Shown here: in pieces, positions 29,709-38,679 of the stretch | How positions within the stretch are numbered: the stretch's first letter is position 1 | Layout of the letters: each line of letters begins with the position of its first letter | NCBI GenBank assembly: GCA_001898385.1 | Contig: MKTT01000050.1 | Location: forward strand, 94,489 to 158,488 | DNA from: Planctomycetales bacterium 71-10 | GTDB taxonomy: Bacteria; Planctomycetota; Planctomycetia; Isosphaerales; Isosphaeraceae | Direction of reading: 5' to 3' | DNA length: 64,000 nucleotides | Translations under genes and position numbers: made by a program | The notes under the pieces: generated by a model | Seen by the model: only the letters and a program-made list of their open reading frames with translations | The model's database searches: none | Told to the model about the DNA's origin: nothing

Positions 29709-31751
29709 GTGAGCTTCACGCCTGGAACACGCCTCGCCGCCGTCCTCCTCGCCGGGGGGGCGATCGCCTCCGGCCTCGCCCGCGGCGACGACCCCGCCCC
29801 GACGCGCTCGGGCGTCGACCGCTCGGGCTTCGACGCCGCCGTCCGCCCGCAGGACGACTTCTTCCGGCACGTCAACGGCGGCTGGATCAGCCGGACCGAC
29901 ATCCCCGCCGACAAGGCCCGCTGGGGGACCTTCGACCGGCTGGTCGAGGAGAGCGACGCCGCCATCCGCGCGATCATCGAGGAGGCCGAGAAGGCCGACG
30001 CCCCCGCCGGCTCCGAGGCCCGCAAGGTCGGCGACCTCTACAAGAGCTTCATGGACGAGGCCCGCGCCGACGCCCTGGGGATCAAGCCCCTCGCCGACGA
30101 CCTCGCCCGCGTCGACGCCCTGGCCGACAAGAAGGGCCTGGTCGCCCTCCTCGGCACGCTCCAGCGCCAGGGCGTGGGGGGCGTGTTCGGGGCCGGCGTG
30201 AGCGTCGACGCCAAGAAGTCGGACCAGTACGCCGTCTACATGGGGCAGGGGGGGATCAGCCTGCCGGACGAGTCGTACTACCGCGATCCCAAGCATCAGG
30301 ACGTCCGCGACGCCTTCGTCGCGCACGTCGAGCGGCTGCTCGGCCTGGCCGGGGTCGCCGAACCGAAGGCCGCCGCGGCCAAGGTGCTGGAGATCGAGAC
30401 CGCGATCGCCAAGCACCACTGGGACCGCGTCAAGCGCCGGGATCGCACGCTCAGCTATAACAAGAAGACCTTCGCCGAGCTGGAATCGCTCGCCCCGGCG
30501 ATCGACTGGAAGGCGTGGTTCGAGAACCAGGGCGCCCCGAAGCTGGGCGAGGTGATCGTCGGCCAGCCCGACTTCTTCGCCGCCGCGTCGAAGCTGATCG
30601 AGGACGTGCCGCTGGACGACTGGAAGACCTGGCTGCGCTGGCGGCTGGTCCACGGCGCGGCCGAGTACCTGAGCCGGCCGTTCGTCGAGGAGGATTTCGC
30701 GTTCTACGGCCGCACCCTCTCCGGGACGCCGGAACTCCCCGCGCGCTGGAAGCGCGGGGTGGGGCTGGTCTCCGGGGCGATGGGCGAGGCCGTCGGCAAG
30801 CTCTACGTCGAGAAGCACTTCCCGCCCGCGGCCAAGGCCCGCATGCAGGAGCTGGTCGACAACCTGATCGCGGCCTATCGCGAGAGCATCTCCGGCCTCG
30901 ACTGGATGAGCCCGGAGACCCGCGCCAAGGCCCTCGAAAAGATGGGCAAGTTCCACCCCAAGATCGGCTACCCGGACGTCTGGCGCGACTACTCGAAGCT
31001 GGAGATCAAGGCCGACGACCTGCTGGGGAACGTCCGGCGCTCCAACGCCTTCGAGAACGACCGCGACTTCGCCAAGCTCGGCGGGCCGATCGACCGGACC
31101 GAATGGGGGATGACGCCGCACACGGTCAACGCCTACTACAACCCGACCCTCAACGAGATCGTCTTCCCCGCCGCCATCCTCCAGCCGCCGTTCTTCGACC
31201 TCGCGGCCGACGACGCGGTGAACTACGGGGCCATCGGCGCGGTGATCGGCCACGAGATCGGCCACGGCTTCGACGACCAGGGCTCCAAGTCCGACGGCGA
31301 CGGCAACATGGTCGATTGGTGGACCGACGCCGACCGCAAGGAGTTCGAGGCCCGCGCCAAGAAGCTGATCGAGCAGTACGACGGCTTCGAGCCGAAGCAG
31401 CTCCCCGGCCAGAAGGTCAACGGGGCGCTGACGATCGGCGAGAACATCGGCGACCTGGGCGGCCTGTCGATCGCCTACAAGGCGTACCGGAAGTCGCTCG
31501 ACGGCAAGGAGGCCCCGGTGATCGACGGGCTGACGGGCGACCAGCGGTTCTTCCTGGGCTGGGCGCAGGCGTGGCGCACCAAGTTCCGCGACGCGGAGCT
31601 GGCCCGTCGCCTGGCCACCGACCCGCACTCGCCGGCGGAGTTCCGCTGCAACGGCGTGCTCCGCAACCTCCCCGAGTTCTACTCGGCGTTCGGCGTGAAG
31701 GAGGGGGACGGCCTGTTCCTCGCCCCCGAGGGCCGCGTCCGGATCTGGTGA
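29709..31751 (+). CDS. M13 family zinc metallopeptidase (neprilysin/PepO-like)
   Basis: The product is 680 residues, the normal M13 length. The GTG at 29709 starts a signal peptide (RLAAVLLAGGAIASGLARG), so the enzyme is exported. The M13 N-terminal domain begins with the family block PQDDFFRHVNGGWISRTDIP. The zinc site is intact: His515-Glu-x-x-His519 in IGHEIGHGFDDQG and Glu578 in GENIGDLGG. VNAYYNPTLNEIVFPAAIL forms the substrate-binding strand, and the C-terminus has the expected FRCNGVLRNLPEFYSAF. Peptide substrates are unknown. Confidence 0.95.
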   Translation: MSFTPGTRLAAVLLAGGAIASGLARGDDPAPTRSGVDRSGFDAAVRPQDDFFRHVNGGWISRTDIPADKARWGTFDRLVEESDAAIRAIIEEAEKADAPAGSEARKVGDLYKSFMDEARADALGIKPLADDLARVDALADKKGLVALLGTLQRQGVGGVFGAGVSVDAKKSDQYAVYMGQGGISLPDESYYRDPKHQDVRDAFVAHVERLLGLAGVAEPKAAAAKVLEIETAIAKHHWDRVKRRDRTLSYNKKTFAELESLAPAIDWKAWFENQGAPKLGEVIVGQPDFFAAASKLIEDVPLDDWKTWLRWRLVHGAAEYLSRPFVEEDFAFYGRTLSGTPELPARWKRGVGLVSGAMGEAVGKLYVEKHFPPAAKARMQELVDNLIAAYRESISGLDWMSPETRAKALEKMGKFHPKIGYPDVWRDYSKLEIKADDLLGNVRRSNAFENDRDFAKLGGPIDRTEWGMTPHTVNAYYNPTLNEIVFPAAILQPPFFDLAADDAVNYGAIGAVIGHEIGHGFDDQGSKSDGDGNMVDWWTDADRKEFEARAKKLIEQYDGFEPKQLPGQKVNGALTIGENIGDLGGLSIAYKAYRKSLDGKEAPVIDGLTGDQRFFLGWAQAWRTKFRDAELARRLATDPHSPAEFRCNGVLRNLPEFYSAFGVKEGDGLFLAPEGRVRIW

Positions 31752-31757
31752 CCGCCG

Positions 31758-31784
31758 GGGGCCGGGCGCGACCCGCCCGGCCCC
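31758..31784 (+). terminator. Hairpin downstream of the M13 peptidase gene
   Basis: A perfect 11-bp stem (31758-31768 with 31774-31784) with a 5-nt loop begins 6 bp after the peptidase stop. It is followed by a mixed pyrimidine tract rather than pure T. The rest of the 376-bp gap to the next gene shows no supportable gene. Confidence 0.5.
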
Positions 31785-32127
31785 GATTCCATCCCTTTCG
31801 AAATCGCCGAAATCGCCGATCAAATCAATAGTTGGCGATCTCTTTACAGCCGGGTGATCGCGGCGTAGCTTTAGGTGTCGCGATGGACGCGGGCCCCCGG
31901 GAGGGGGCGAAGGGCGGGCTCGAAGGTCGAGCCGCCCGCCGCGTCCCGCGCCTCGCCGGCCGCAGGGCCGGCCTCGGGCCGTCGCTGGTCGACGCAGCCC
32001 GCTCCCCTTCGTGCGGAACTTCGGCCCCGCCGGCCCTCCGGGCCCGGCGCGCGCCGAGCCGGTCCGGCCGCGTCGCGGCCCCGGGCGACCGCGCGATCGT
32101 CCTCTTCATCAAGGTGCCTGAATCGTC

Positions 32128-32541
32128 ATGCGTGCCCACAGATTCCTCCGCCTCGCGGCGGCCGTCGCCGCGGCGACGCTCGCGGTCGGCTGCACGGAGA
32201 CGGCCGGGGAAGTCGACTATCCCTCGGCGCGGCTGGAAGGGGAGGTGACGCTGGATGGGAAGCCGATCGACGGCGGGTCCATCCAGTTCGTCCCCAAGGA
32301 TTCCAACGCCCCGCCGGTCTCCACCGCGATCCTCGGCGGCCGTTACGTCGCCTCGAAGGTCGGCAAGGGGAAGGTGACGGCGATCATCGGCGTCGAGCCG
32401 CCGCCCCGCCCCGAGGTCGTCTCCAGTGACTATCAGCCCAAGCCCACCGTCCACATCCCCGACCGCTACAAGGCCGGCATCCGGATCGACGTGGCCGAGG
32501 ACAAGGGCGATCAGGATTTCGCCCTCAGCTCCAAGAAGTGA
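32128..32541 (+). CDS. Small lipoprotein with a carboxypeptidase-regulatory-like domain
   Basis: The product is 137 residues. The signal ends in LAVGC, a clear lipobox. The mature part has the compact beta-sandwich pattern common in planctomycetes (ARLEGEVTLDGKPIDGGSIQFVPKD, then GGRYVASKVGKGKVTAIIGV), related to carboxypeptidase-regulatory/transthyretin-like domains. These genes commonly precede DUF1559 genes, exactly as here with 51 bp between. The role is unknown; an envelope or pseudopilus-related function is inference from that association. Confidence 0.85.
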   Translation: MRAHRFLRLAAAVAAATLAVGCTETAGEVDYPSARLEGEVTLDGKPIDGGSIQFVPKDSNAPPVSTAILGGRYVASKVGKGKVTAIIGVEPPPRPEVVSSDYQPKPTVHIPDRYKAGIRIDVAEDKGDQDFALSSKK

Positions 32542-32592
32542 TCCCTCCTCCTCCCACCCCCCCTTTCGCCGCCGTGCGAAGGAGTGCCTCCC

Positions 32593-33552
32593 ATGTCCCG
32601 TCCCCGCCGAGGATTCACCCTCATCGAACTCCTCGTCGTCATCGCCATCATCGCGGTGCTGATCGCCCTGCTGCTGCCGGCCGTGCAGGCGGCTCGCGAG
32701 GCCGCCCGGCGTTCACAGTGCGTCAACAACCTGAAGCAGCTCGCGCTGGGCATGCACAACTACCACGACACCCAGGGCTCGCTCCCCATGGGCGCCCGCA
32801 CCCCCACCAATAAGAACGCCCCGGCCCCCGAACTCCCCTGGTTCAACGACTACACCTGGTACGGCATGATCGGCGGCACCGTCGAGCAGTCGGCCTGGTG
32901 GAACAGCCACAATTTCATGACGTCGTACAGCGGCGACCAGAACTCGACCGCCCGCAAGACGAAGATCCAGACTTTCGCCTGCCCGTCCGACGGCCTGAAA
33001 GAGAACGAGTTCGGCTCAAACTACTGGAGCCGGGTCCGCAGCAACTACGCCGCCAACAACGGCAACACCAACTTCGGATCGACGGCCAAGGGGGGCTTCA
33101 TGCACCTGGGCGCGCCGTTCGGCATCGGCAACAGCGTGAGCTTCCAGGACATCAGCGACGGCACGAGCAACACGCTGATGGTCGGCGAGGTGCTGACGTC
33201 GCGGTCCAACGGCTGGGGCGGCCCGATCAGCGAGGTCTCCATCGCCAGCGGCGGCGGCTTCTTCCAGGCGTGGCTGACGCCCAATTCCAAGTCGTTCGAC
33301 GAGGCCGACCGCGTCTGCCCGCTGCCGCAGGACCTCAACGGCATCTCCGGCTGTACGGTGAGCGTCGCCTCCGACACGGCCTCCTCCGTCCTCAACCAGT
33401 CGTTCGCGGCCCGCAGCCACCACTCGGGCGGCGTGAACGCGGCGCTCTGCGACGGCTCGGTCCGCTTCTTCAAGGACTCCACCAGCCTCCCGATCTGGCG
33501 GGCCCTCTCCACCAGCCGCGGGAACGAGGTGCTCAGCTCCGATTCCTACTGA
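32593..33552 (+). CDS. DUF1559 protein with prepilin-type N-terminus
   Basis: The product is 319 residues. [20 protein letters not shown] is a type IV prepilin-like signal cut after the Gly before FTLIE, leaving a hydrophobic assembly helix. The DUF1559 domain follows with its hallmarks: [56 protein letters not shown] and, near the end, [18 protein letters not shown]. The family is strongly expanded in planctomycetes and probably forms surface pseudopilus-like structures (inference). The ATG at 32593 has GGAG upstream. It ends in a hairpin terminator. Confidence 0.95.
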   Translation: MSRPRRGFTLIELLVVIAIIAVLIALLLPAVQAAREAARRSQCVNNLKQLALGMHNYHDTQGSLPMGARTPTNKNAPAPELPWFNDYTWYGMIGGTVEQSAWWNSHNFMTSYSGDQNSTARKTKIQTFACPSDGLKENEFGSNYWSRVRSNYAANNGNTNFGSTAKGGFMHLGAPFGIGNSVSFQDISDGTSNTLMVGEVLTSRSNGWGGPISEVSIASGGGFFQAWLTPNSKSFDEADRVCPLPQDLNGISGCTVSVASDTASSVLNQSFAARSHHSGGVNAALCDGSVRFFKDSTSLPIWRALSTSRGNEVLSSDSY

Positions 33553-33576
33553 GCCGCCGCGACGACGTCGCCTTTC

Positions 33577-33609
33577 GGCCGCCCTCCCGCCTCGCGCGGG
33601 CGGGCGGCC
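33577..33609 (+). terminator. Hairpin terminator of the DUF1559 gene
   Basis: A 14-bp stem (33577-33590 with 33596-33609, one G-T pair) and 5-nt loop lie 24 bp after the stop, followed by GCACCTGTTT. The stability and position fit an intrinsic terminator with a weak U-tract. Confidence 0.55.
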
Positions 33610-33816
33610 GCACCTGTTTGATGGGGCGGGGGGTCGCGATTCCAACGGCCGTCCCTCGCCTGGCCGTTCGATACGAGCCCGGCGAACGACTCGCGACGAC
33701 ATGCCTCTTCCCTCGGCCACTCCACTGGCACGATGTGGGTGGCGGATGCGAGGATGTCATCGGGGGCCCGCCCTCGTCGACTCGACAGCCATCCCGTGGT
33801 ATGCCGGAGGTCCCGG

Positions 33817-34395
33817 TTGATCAAAGTCGATGCACCTCGATTCGACCTCGACGAGTGCAAGAACGCGAGCGAACGCGAGTTCATCGAGCTGCTGCACGCT
33901 CGCGCCGAGGCCGGGGGCTGGTTCGCGGACTCATGGCCGCGGGAGGATCGCTTCATCCTGTCGGTGTGCCCGTCCGATCCGCGGTACAATTGCGTGCTTC
34001 GCACGCTCCGGGTGGATTTCGACCGAGTCACGGCCTCTTTCGGGCCCGATGAGACGCATCAATTCGCCACGGATCTCGATCCGGCGCGGGCCGACGTGGT
34101 CGCGTTGAGCGGAAGGTCGCCTGCCGAGCTAGCCTCCGCGGCCGCGACCTGGCTGGAGAAGGAGACGCGCCGTCCGATCGTCCGCCACGAGTGGGATCGG
34201 CCGACCTTCCGCCGCAGAGAATGGTTCCTGGAGGATACCGGAGAGGGCCTCGGCTTCAGCGACTCGGCCGACATCGGCCGGCGACACGGGTTGGGGCCGC
34301 CGGATCGCGTCGTTCGTCTGGATGGGCGGGGCGAGAGCCCGGAGGCTCCGGGGATAGCGGAGGGGACGGCCTCATCGGAGGATTTGCGCCCATGA
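33817..34395 (+). CDS. Hypothetical protein, 192 residues
   Basis: I chose a TTG start at 33817 because GGAGG lies 6 nt upstream and the protein becomes well-behaved from there (LIKVDAPRFDLDECKNASEREFIELLHARAEAGGWF). It is soluble, with no signal peptide; a middle strand-rich part (SVCPSDPRYNCVLRTLRVDFDRVTASFG) and a charged linker with many Arg/Asp are followed by a Pro/Gly-rich tail. Codon use is gene-like. Its TGA overlaps the ATG of the next gene, so the two are translated together. I recognise no family. Confidence 0.65.
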   Translation: MIKVDAPRFDLDECKNASEREFIELLHARAEAGGWFADSWPREDRFILSVCPSDPRYNCVLRTLRVDFDRVTASFGPDETHQFATDLDPARADVVALSGRSPAELASAAATWLEKETRRPIVRHEWDRPTFRRREWFLEDTGEGLGFSDSADIGRRHGLGPPDRVVRLDGRGESPEAPGIAEGTASSEDLRP

Positions 34396-34910
34396 TCTCG
34401 ACGCTCGCCCGATGGATGATCCTGGCCGCCCTCGGGCTGGCCGCCCCCGCGCAGGAGCCGAAGGACGACGAGTCGCTGCGGATCGAGGGGGCCGTGGCCT
34501 GCCTCTCGATCGAGGGCTTCGAGGACTACGAGATCCTCCCCGACGCCGAGCTGACCAGCGACGACAAGCTGCTCGTCTACTACCTGCCGAAGAACTACAA
34601 GAGCGTCGCCGGGAAGGGCGGGTTCGTCGCCCACTTCACCCAGGACGGCCAGGTGCGGGCCGCGGGCAAGAAGAAGGTGCTGCTGCGCAAGGCGAAGCTC
34701 CTGGACTATGAGGCGTCCTCGCGCACGCATCCGGAGAACGTGTTCATCCGGAACACGTTCTCGCTCAAGGGGCTGCCGTCCGGAGACTACGAGTACGACG
34801 TGATCCTCCGGGACGAGAACGCTCCGAAGGAGCAGGGGACCGTGACGGCGTCGGTCAAATTCCGGATCGTCCCGGCGAAGCTCCCGGAGCCGGAGAAGGG
34901 CTCGGAGTAG
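34392..34910 (+). CDS. Exported hypothetical protein, 172 residues
   Basis: A short Sec signal (MISTLARWMILAALGLAAPAQ) leads to a beta-rich domain without Cys clusters: LLVYYLPKNYKS, GGFVAHFTQDGQVRAAGKKKVLLRKAKLLDYE, then a strand-rich C-terminus (YEYDVILRDENAPK...ASVKFRIVP). This looks like a small immunoglobulin-like or accessory envelope domain, but the family is not recognised. The ATG overlaps the stop of the 192-residue protein gene (ATGA), so they form a two-gene unit. The transcript runs toward the large palindrome at 34950-35292. Confidence 0.7.
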   Translation: MISTLARWMILAALGLAAPAQEPKDDESLRIEGAVACLSIEGFEDYEILPDAELTSDDKLLVYYLPKNYKSVAGKGGFVAHFTQDGQVRAAGKKKVLLRKAKLLDYEASSRTHPENVFIRNTFSLKGLPSGDYEYDVILRDENAPKEQGTVTASVKFRIVPAKLPEPEKGSE

Positions 34911-34949
34911 AGCGGCGAACGGTCGGATCGAGCACGGAGGCTTGTGCAA

Positions 34950-35292
34950 ACATCCTTCTCCCCTTGAGGGAGAAGGTGGCCGAAGGCCGGATGAGGGGTC
35001 CCGGGCTCGTTCGGCGTCGCGAAAGAGGACACTCCTCGCCGAACACCACCGGGATCGATCGAGAACAGTGGCCCGGCCGGCCCGGCCGGGCGTCGAGGGC
35101 CGAGGCGTGGAGAGGATCGTCTCCCGATGAGCCGCGGACGCCCGGCCGGGCCGGCCGGGCCACTGTCCCTTCAAGACTTACGTCGATCCCTGGTGGTGTT
35201 TCGTGAGGAGTCTCCGAAAGAGAGGCCGGAGTCCCTCGCCGATCGACCCCTCATCTGGCTCTTCGGCCACCTTCTCCCTCAAGGGGAGAAGG
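34950..35292. repeat. Large nested palindromic element between convergent genes
   Basis: The outer arms (34950-35000 and 35245-35292) carry CCTTCTCCCC/GGGGAGAAGG hairpins and a GGATGAGGGG/CCCCTCAT stem like the ~192-bp repeats, but in a divergent version (B hairpin GGCC GAA GGCC). Inside is a second, imperfect arm pair and then a perfect 30-bp inverted repeat at 35065-35094 and 35137-35166. The element fills the gap between two genes that converge on it. Confidence 0.85.
35065..35166. repeat. Perfect 30-bp inverted repeat, palindrome family 2
   Basis: The arms 35065-35094 and 35137-35166 are exact reverse complements, built of CCGG/GGCC steps, with a 42-nt loop. A related element with 22 of 27 matching arm positions lies at 53149-53222. 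It is nested in the larger palindrome, which suggests insertion of one element into another. Confidence 0.85.
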
Positions 35293-35327
35293 CCGTCCGT
35301 GCGACGCCTCGTCGCCAAGCCGACCGT

Positions 35328-36476
35328 TCACCGCTCTGGGCCCGCGGCCTCGCGGCCGGCGCTCACGTCGAGGAAGACGTCCATCTGCTGGCCGACGTAC
35401 ACCTTGGTCGGCGGCGTCTCGGGGAGGGCGTAGATGACTTGCAAGACGCGGGTGTCGACGCGCTCGGAGTTGTCGCCGGTGAGCGATCGCTTGGGGATGA
35501 CGTAGGGCTCGACGCGGACGTACTGGAGCGGGAATTCGGGCTCCGTGCGGCCCTTGAGGGTCGCCACGCCGGGGGCGCCCTGGCGGAACCGCGGGAGGTC
35601 GTTCTCGTCGACGTCGACGCGGACGTGCAGCCGGTCGACCTCGCCGAGGACGATCATCGGCTCCTTCCAGGCGAGGGTGGCGATCTGGCCGGGGCGGACG
35701 TTGACCTGGAGGATCTCGCCGTCGACCGGGGCGCGGACGACCAGGCGCTCGATCAGGATCTTCGTGCTCTCGACCTGGCTGCGGGCCTGGAGGACGGCCG
35801 CCCGCTGGACGGCGATATCCTCCTTCCACGCGCCGGCCTCCATCTTCTCCAGGTCGGCCTTGGCGTGGTCGACGGCGGCCTTGGCGGCGGCGCGGGCGTA
35901 GCGGTCGCGGTCGAAGTCGCTGGCGGCGAGCATGCTCCGCTGGTAGAGCTGCGAGCTGCGCGTGAACGCGGCCTCGGCGTCGAGCAGGCGGGATTCGGCC
36001 TCCTCGACGGCGGCGTGCAGCGGGGGCAAATCTTCGGCGCGGGGCATGTTCTCCAGGCGGTGGAGCTGGGCCTCGGCGGCGGCGAGCGCGGCCTCGCGGG
36101 CCTTCAGCTCGGCCTCCAGGTCGCGGCCGTCGATGCGGAACAGGGGCTCCCCCTTGGCGACGCGGTCGCCGACCCACTTGTGGGGCGGATCGAAGCCGGG
36201 GCGGCCGTCGGCGTAGACCTCCATCACCACGCCCGGGACCGGCGTGCCGATGGGGATGTTCTCGCGCTGGGCCTCCACCAGCCCCATGCCGTGGACGCTC
36301 TCGGCGAACCGCGAGGGCCGCTCGGGGGGCGGGGCGATCGGGCGGGCGGGGGGCGGGGCCTTGCTCTTGAGCACCGGCCGGCCCGCCTCCAGGCCGACGT
36401 CGTAGGGGAGGACGCTGCGGATCGCCAGCGCGATCCCCAGCAGGGCGGCGGCCGGCAGGACGTATCGGATGAACAT
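35328..36476 (-). CDS. HlyD-family membrane fusion protein
   Basis: The product is 382 residues. An N-terminal membrane anchor (MFIRYVLPAAALLGIALAI) is followed by a barrel-sandwich half (IGTPVPGVVMEVYADGRP, VAKGEPLFRIDGRDL), a long alpha-helical hairpin rich in Ala/Glu/Leu (about residues 115-205), the second half (VRAPVDGEILQVNVRPGQIATL) and the beta-barrel ending VYVGQQMDVFLDV. Such periplasmic adaptors link an inner-membrane ABC pump to an outer-membrane channel. It is the last gene of the TetR-permease-ATPase-adaptor operon. The exported substrate is unknown, and no TolC-like gene is nearby. Confidence 0.92.
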   Translation of the reverse strand: MFIRYVLPAAALLGIALAIRSVLPYDVGLEAGRPVLKSKAPPPARPIAPPPERPSRFAESVHGMGLVEAQRENIPIGTPVPGVVMEVYADGRPGFDPPHKWVGDRVAKGEPLFRIDGRDLEAELKAREAALAAAEAQLHRLENMPRAEDLPPLHAAVEEAESRLLDAEAAFTRSSQLYQRSMLAASDFDRDRYARAAAKAAVDHAKADLEKMEAGAWKEDIAVQRAAVLQARSQVESTKILIERLVVRAPVDGEILQVNVRPGQIATLAWKEPMIVLGEVDRLHVRVDVDENDLPRFRQGAPGVATLKGRTEPEFPLQYVRVEPYVIPKRSLTGDNSERVDTRVLQVIYALPETPPTKVYVGQQMDVFLDVSAGREAAGPER

Positions 36477-36500
36477 GTTCGTGGCCCCGATGGGGATGGT

Positions 36501-37226
36501 TCAGGCGGCCGAGAGGTCCGGGCTCTTGTCCTCGACGCGGGCGACGCGGCCGTCGTCCATGTGGGCGATCCGGTCGCCGAAGTGGAAGATGCGGTTGTCG
36601 TGCGTGACCACGACCACGGCGCGGTCGGGGCGGACGGCGGCCTCGCGGAGCAGGCCCATGACGGTCTGGCCGGACTCATGGTCGAGGGCCGCGGTGGGCT
36701 CGTCGCAGACCAGCAGGCTGGGCTCGTGGACGAGCGCCCTCGCGATGGCGACGCGCTGCATCTGGCCACCGGAGAGCTGCGAGGGGAGGCTCGCGACCTT
36801 CTTCCCCATGCCGATCGAGGCCAGCACCTCGGCCGCCTTCGCCACCGCGTCGGCCTTCTTCCAGCCGGCGATGACCAGCGGGATCGACGCGTTCTCCGCG
36901 GCCGTGAGCGCGGGGAGGAGGTTGTACTGCTGGAAGACGAAGCCGATCCGGCGGGCCCGGAACCGCGTCTTGGCCCGGTCGCCCATCTTCGTGATCACCT
37001 CGCCGAAGATGGAGACCTCGCCCTCGTCGGCGTCGAGGATCCCGGCGACGACCGACAGCAGCGTCGTCTTGCCGCAGCCCGACGGGCCGACGATCAGCGA
37101 CAGCTTGCCGGCCTCGAAGTCGAGGTCCACCCCGTCGAGCGCCTTGACCATCTGGTCGCCCGAGCCGAAGCGCTTGGAGAGGCCCCGGATGTGGACGGCG
37201 ACGGCCGGGCCCGGTTCGACGGCCAT
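36501..37226 (-). CDS. ABC transporter ATP-binding protein (MacB/LolD/DevA type)
   Basis: The product is 241 residues. Walker A GPSGCGKTTL (about residues 47-56), the Q-loop in FVFQQYNLLPALTAAENASIPL, signature LSGGQMQRVAIARAL, Walker B LLVCDEPTAALD and the switch His in VVVTHDNR are all intact. The NLLPALTAAEN pattern is typical of the MacB/LolD group that powers mechanotransmission-type exporters rather than importers. It is 24 bp upstream of the adaptor gene and 3 bp after the permease gene, so all three form one complex. Confidence 0.95.
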   Translation of the reverse strand: MAVEPGPAVAVHIRGLSKRFGSGDQMVKALDGVDLDFEAGKLSLIVGPSGCGKTTLLSVVAGILDADEGEVSIFGEVITKMGDRAKTRFRARRIGFVFQQYNLLPALTAAENASIPLVIAGWKKADAVAKAAEVLASIGMGKKVASLPSQLSGGQMQRVAIARALVHEPSLLVCDEPTAALDHESGQTVMGLLREAAVRPDRAVVVVTHDNRIFHFGDRIAHMDDGRVARVEDKSPDLSAA

Positions 37227-37229
37227 GAT

Positions 37230-38669
37230 TCAGCTCCGGAAGACGACGGCCGGCTCCAGGCGGACGACCCGCTGGACGCTGACGAGGCTCGCGAGGACGC
37301 AGATGAAGACGATCGCCGCCGCCGTCACCGGCAGGAGCTGCCAGGGCGTGAAGTAGGCCAGCTCCGTCGGGTTCCCCCAGCGGTCGAGGGTCCTCGTCCC
37401 GAACAGCGACGACAGCCCGACCCCCAGGCCGTAGCCGAGCGCGCCGGCCACCGCCGCCTGGAGCAGGATCATCCCGACGATCCGGCCGTTCGACGCCCCC
37501 ATCGCCTTGAGAGATCCGAACTGCTTGATGTTCTCGATCGTGAAGTTGTAGAACGTCTGGCCCGCGATGGCCGTGCCGACCAGGAACCCCAGGAAGACCG
37601 TGATGCCGAAGTTGATCGGGATGCCCGTATAGATCAGATAATACTTGATCGTCCGGAACATGAAGTTCTGGCTGCTCCACGCCCCCAGGCCCGTCCGCTG
37701 GCGGATCCGGGCCGCGACTTCCGTGGGGGCGAGCTTCGCCCCGCCGGGGTCCTCGCCGGCCTGGGCCAGGATGAACGTGAGCATCTTCCGCTCCATCGGC
37801 ATGAACCGCTTGGCGCGGCTGTAGAGCGTGTAGACGACCGGGCTCGACTGGAACGTCCGAGTCGCCTCGCAGACGCCGACGATCACGGCCCGATGGTCGT
37901 TCATCTCGATCTCCGGGGCCGAGCGGACGAAGGCCCGCAGCCGCTCGACGTACGCCTCGTCGGACTCGGACGGGCCGTCGAAGGGGTCTTCGAGGTGGCA
38001 GCCCGGGAAGAACTTCCGCAGGCCGACGCGGTCGACGATGATCGAATCGGGCCGGCGCAGGTCTTCCAGGTCGCCCACCCACATCCGGCCCCGCGGCCCC
38101 GGCCCGACCATCGACCCCGAGGCCGGCGCGCCGACCATGGAGGCGTCGTCCACGCCGATCAGGTTCACCGACTCCACCACGTTCACCTCGGCCGGGTCGT
38201 ACCAGCGGGGTGGCGGCGTGCTGAAGTCGCCCGAGGCCGGCGCGAACAGGTCGAGGACCTTCGTGAAGGCGTTCGAGGGGGACGAGGACTTCGCGGCCTC
38301 GCGGCGATCGGCCTCCAGGCGGTCGGGCGGGTAGGTCTTGGCCTTCAGGTCGGCGGGGTCGAAGGTCAGCTTGGCCCGCCCGTTCCCCTTGTACAGCGGC
38401 ACGGCCCATTTCACGCCCGGCACGCCGCGGACGCGGTCGAGCTGGCTCTCCAGCATGGGCTTCACGTCGTCGACGAACCGCACCCCCGGGTCCATCACCC
38501 AGAGGTCGGCCCCCGTGACGTCCGAGATCAGGGCGCACGTCCGGAGCATCAGGCCGCAGAAGATCGACCCCTGCTGCGTGATGAGGGCCGCCGCGAACGT
38601 CAGGCCGATCACGATCCCGAGGAACTTCGCCCGGTCCCCCACCAGCATCTTGATCGCGATCCACGACAT
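37230..38669 (-). CDS. ABC transporter permease (FtsX/MacB/DevC type)
   Basis: The product is 479 residues. One N-terminal membrane helix (KFLGIVIGLTFAAALIT) precedes a large extracytoplasmic domain (about 45-330), then three C-terminal helices (INFGITVFLGFLVGTAIAGQTFY, MILLQAAVAGALGYGLGVGL, LLPVTAAAIVFICVLASLVS) with the FtsX-like QFGSLKAMGASNGRI coupling loop. This topology matches MacB/DevC permeases that act with an HlyD-like adaptor, as encoded downstream. In the DevBCA system of cyanobacteria such a pump exports glycolipid; the substrate here is unknown. Confidence 0.93.
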   Translation of the reverse strand: MSWIAIKMLVGDRAKFLGIVIGLTFAAALITQQGSIFCGLMLRTCALISDVTGADLWVMDPGVRFVDDVKPMLESQLDRVRGVPGVKWAVPLYKGNGRAKLTFDPADLKAKTYPPDRLEADRREAAKSSSPSNAFTKVLDLFAPASGDFSTPPPRWYDPAEVNVVESVNLIGVDDASMVGAPASGSMVGPGPRGRMWVGDLEDLRRPDSIIVDRVGLRKFFPGCHLEDPFDGPSESDEAYVERLRAFVRSAPEIEMNDHRAVIVGVCEATRTFQSSPVVYTLYSRAKRFMPMERKMLTFILAQAGEDPGGAKLAPTEVAARIRQRTGLGAWSSQNFMFRTIKYYLIYTGIPINFGITVFLGFLVGTAIAGQTFYNFTIENIKQFGSLKAMGASNGRIVGMILLQAAVAGALGYGLGVGLSSLFGTRTLDRWGNPTELAYFTPWQLLPVTAAAIVFICVLASLVSVQRVVRLEPAVVFRS

Positions 38670-38679
38670 GCCCGGCTCC

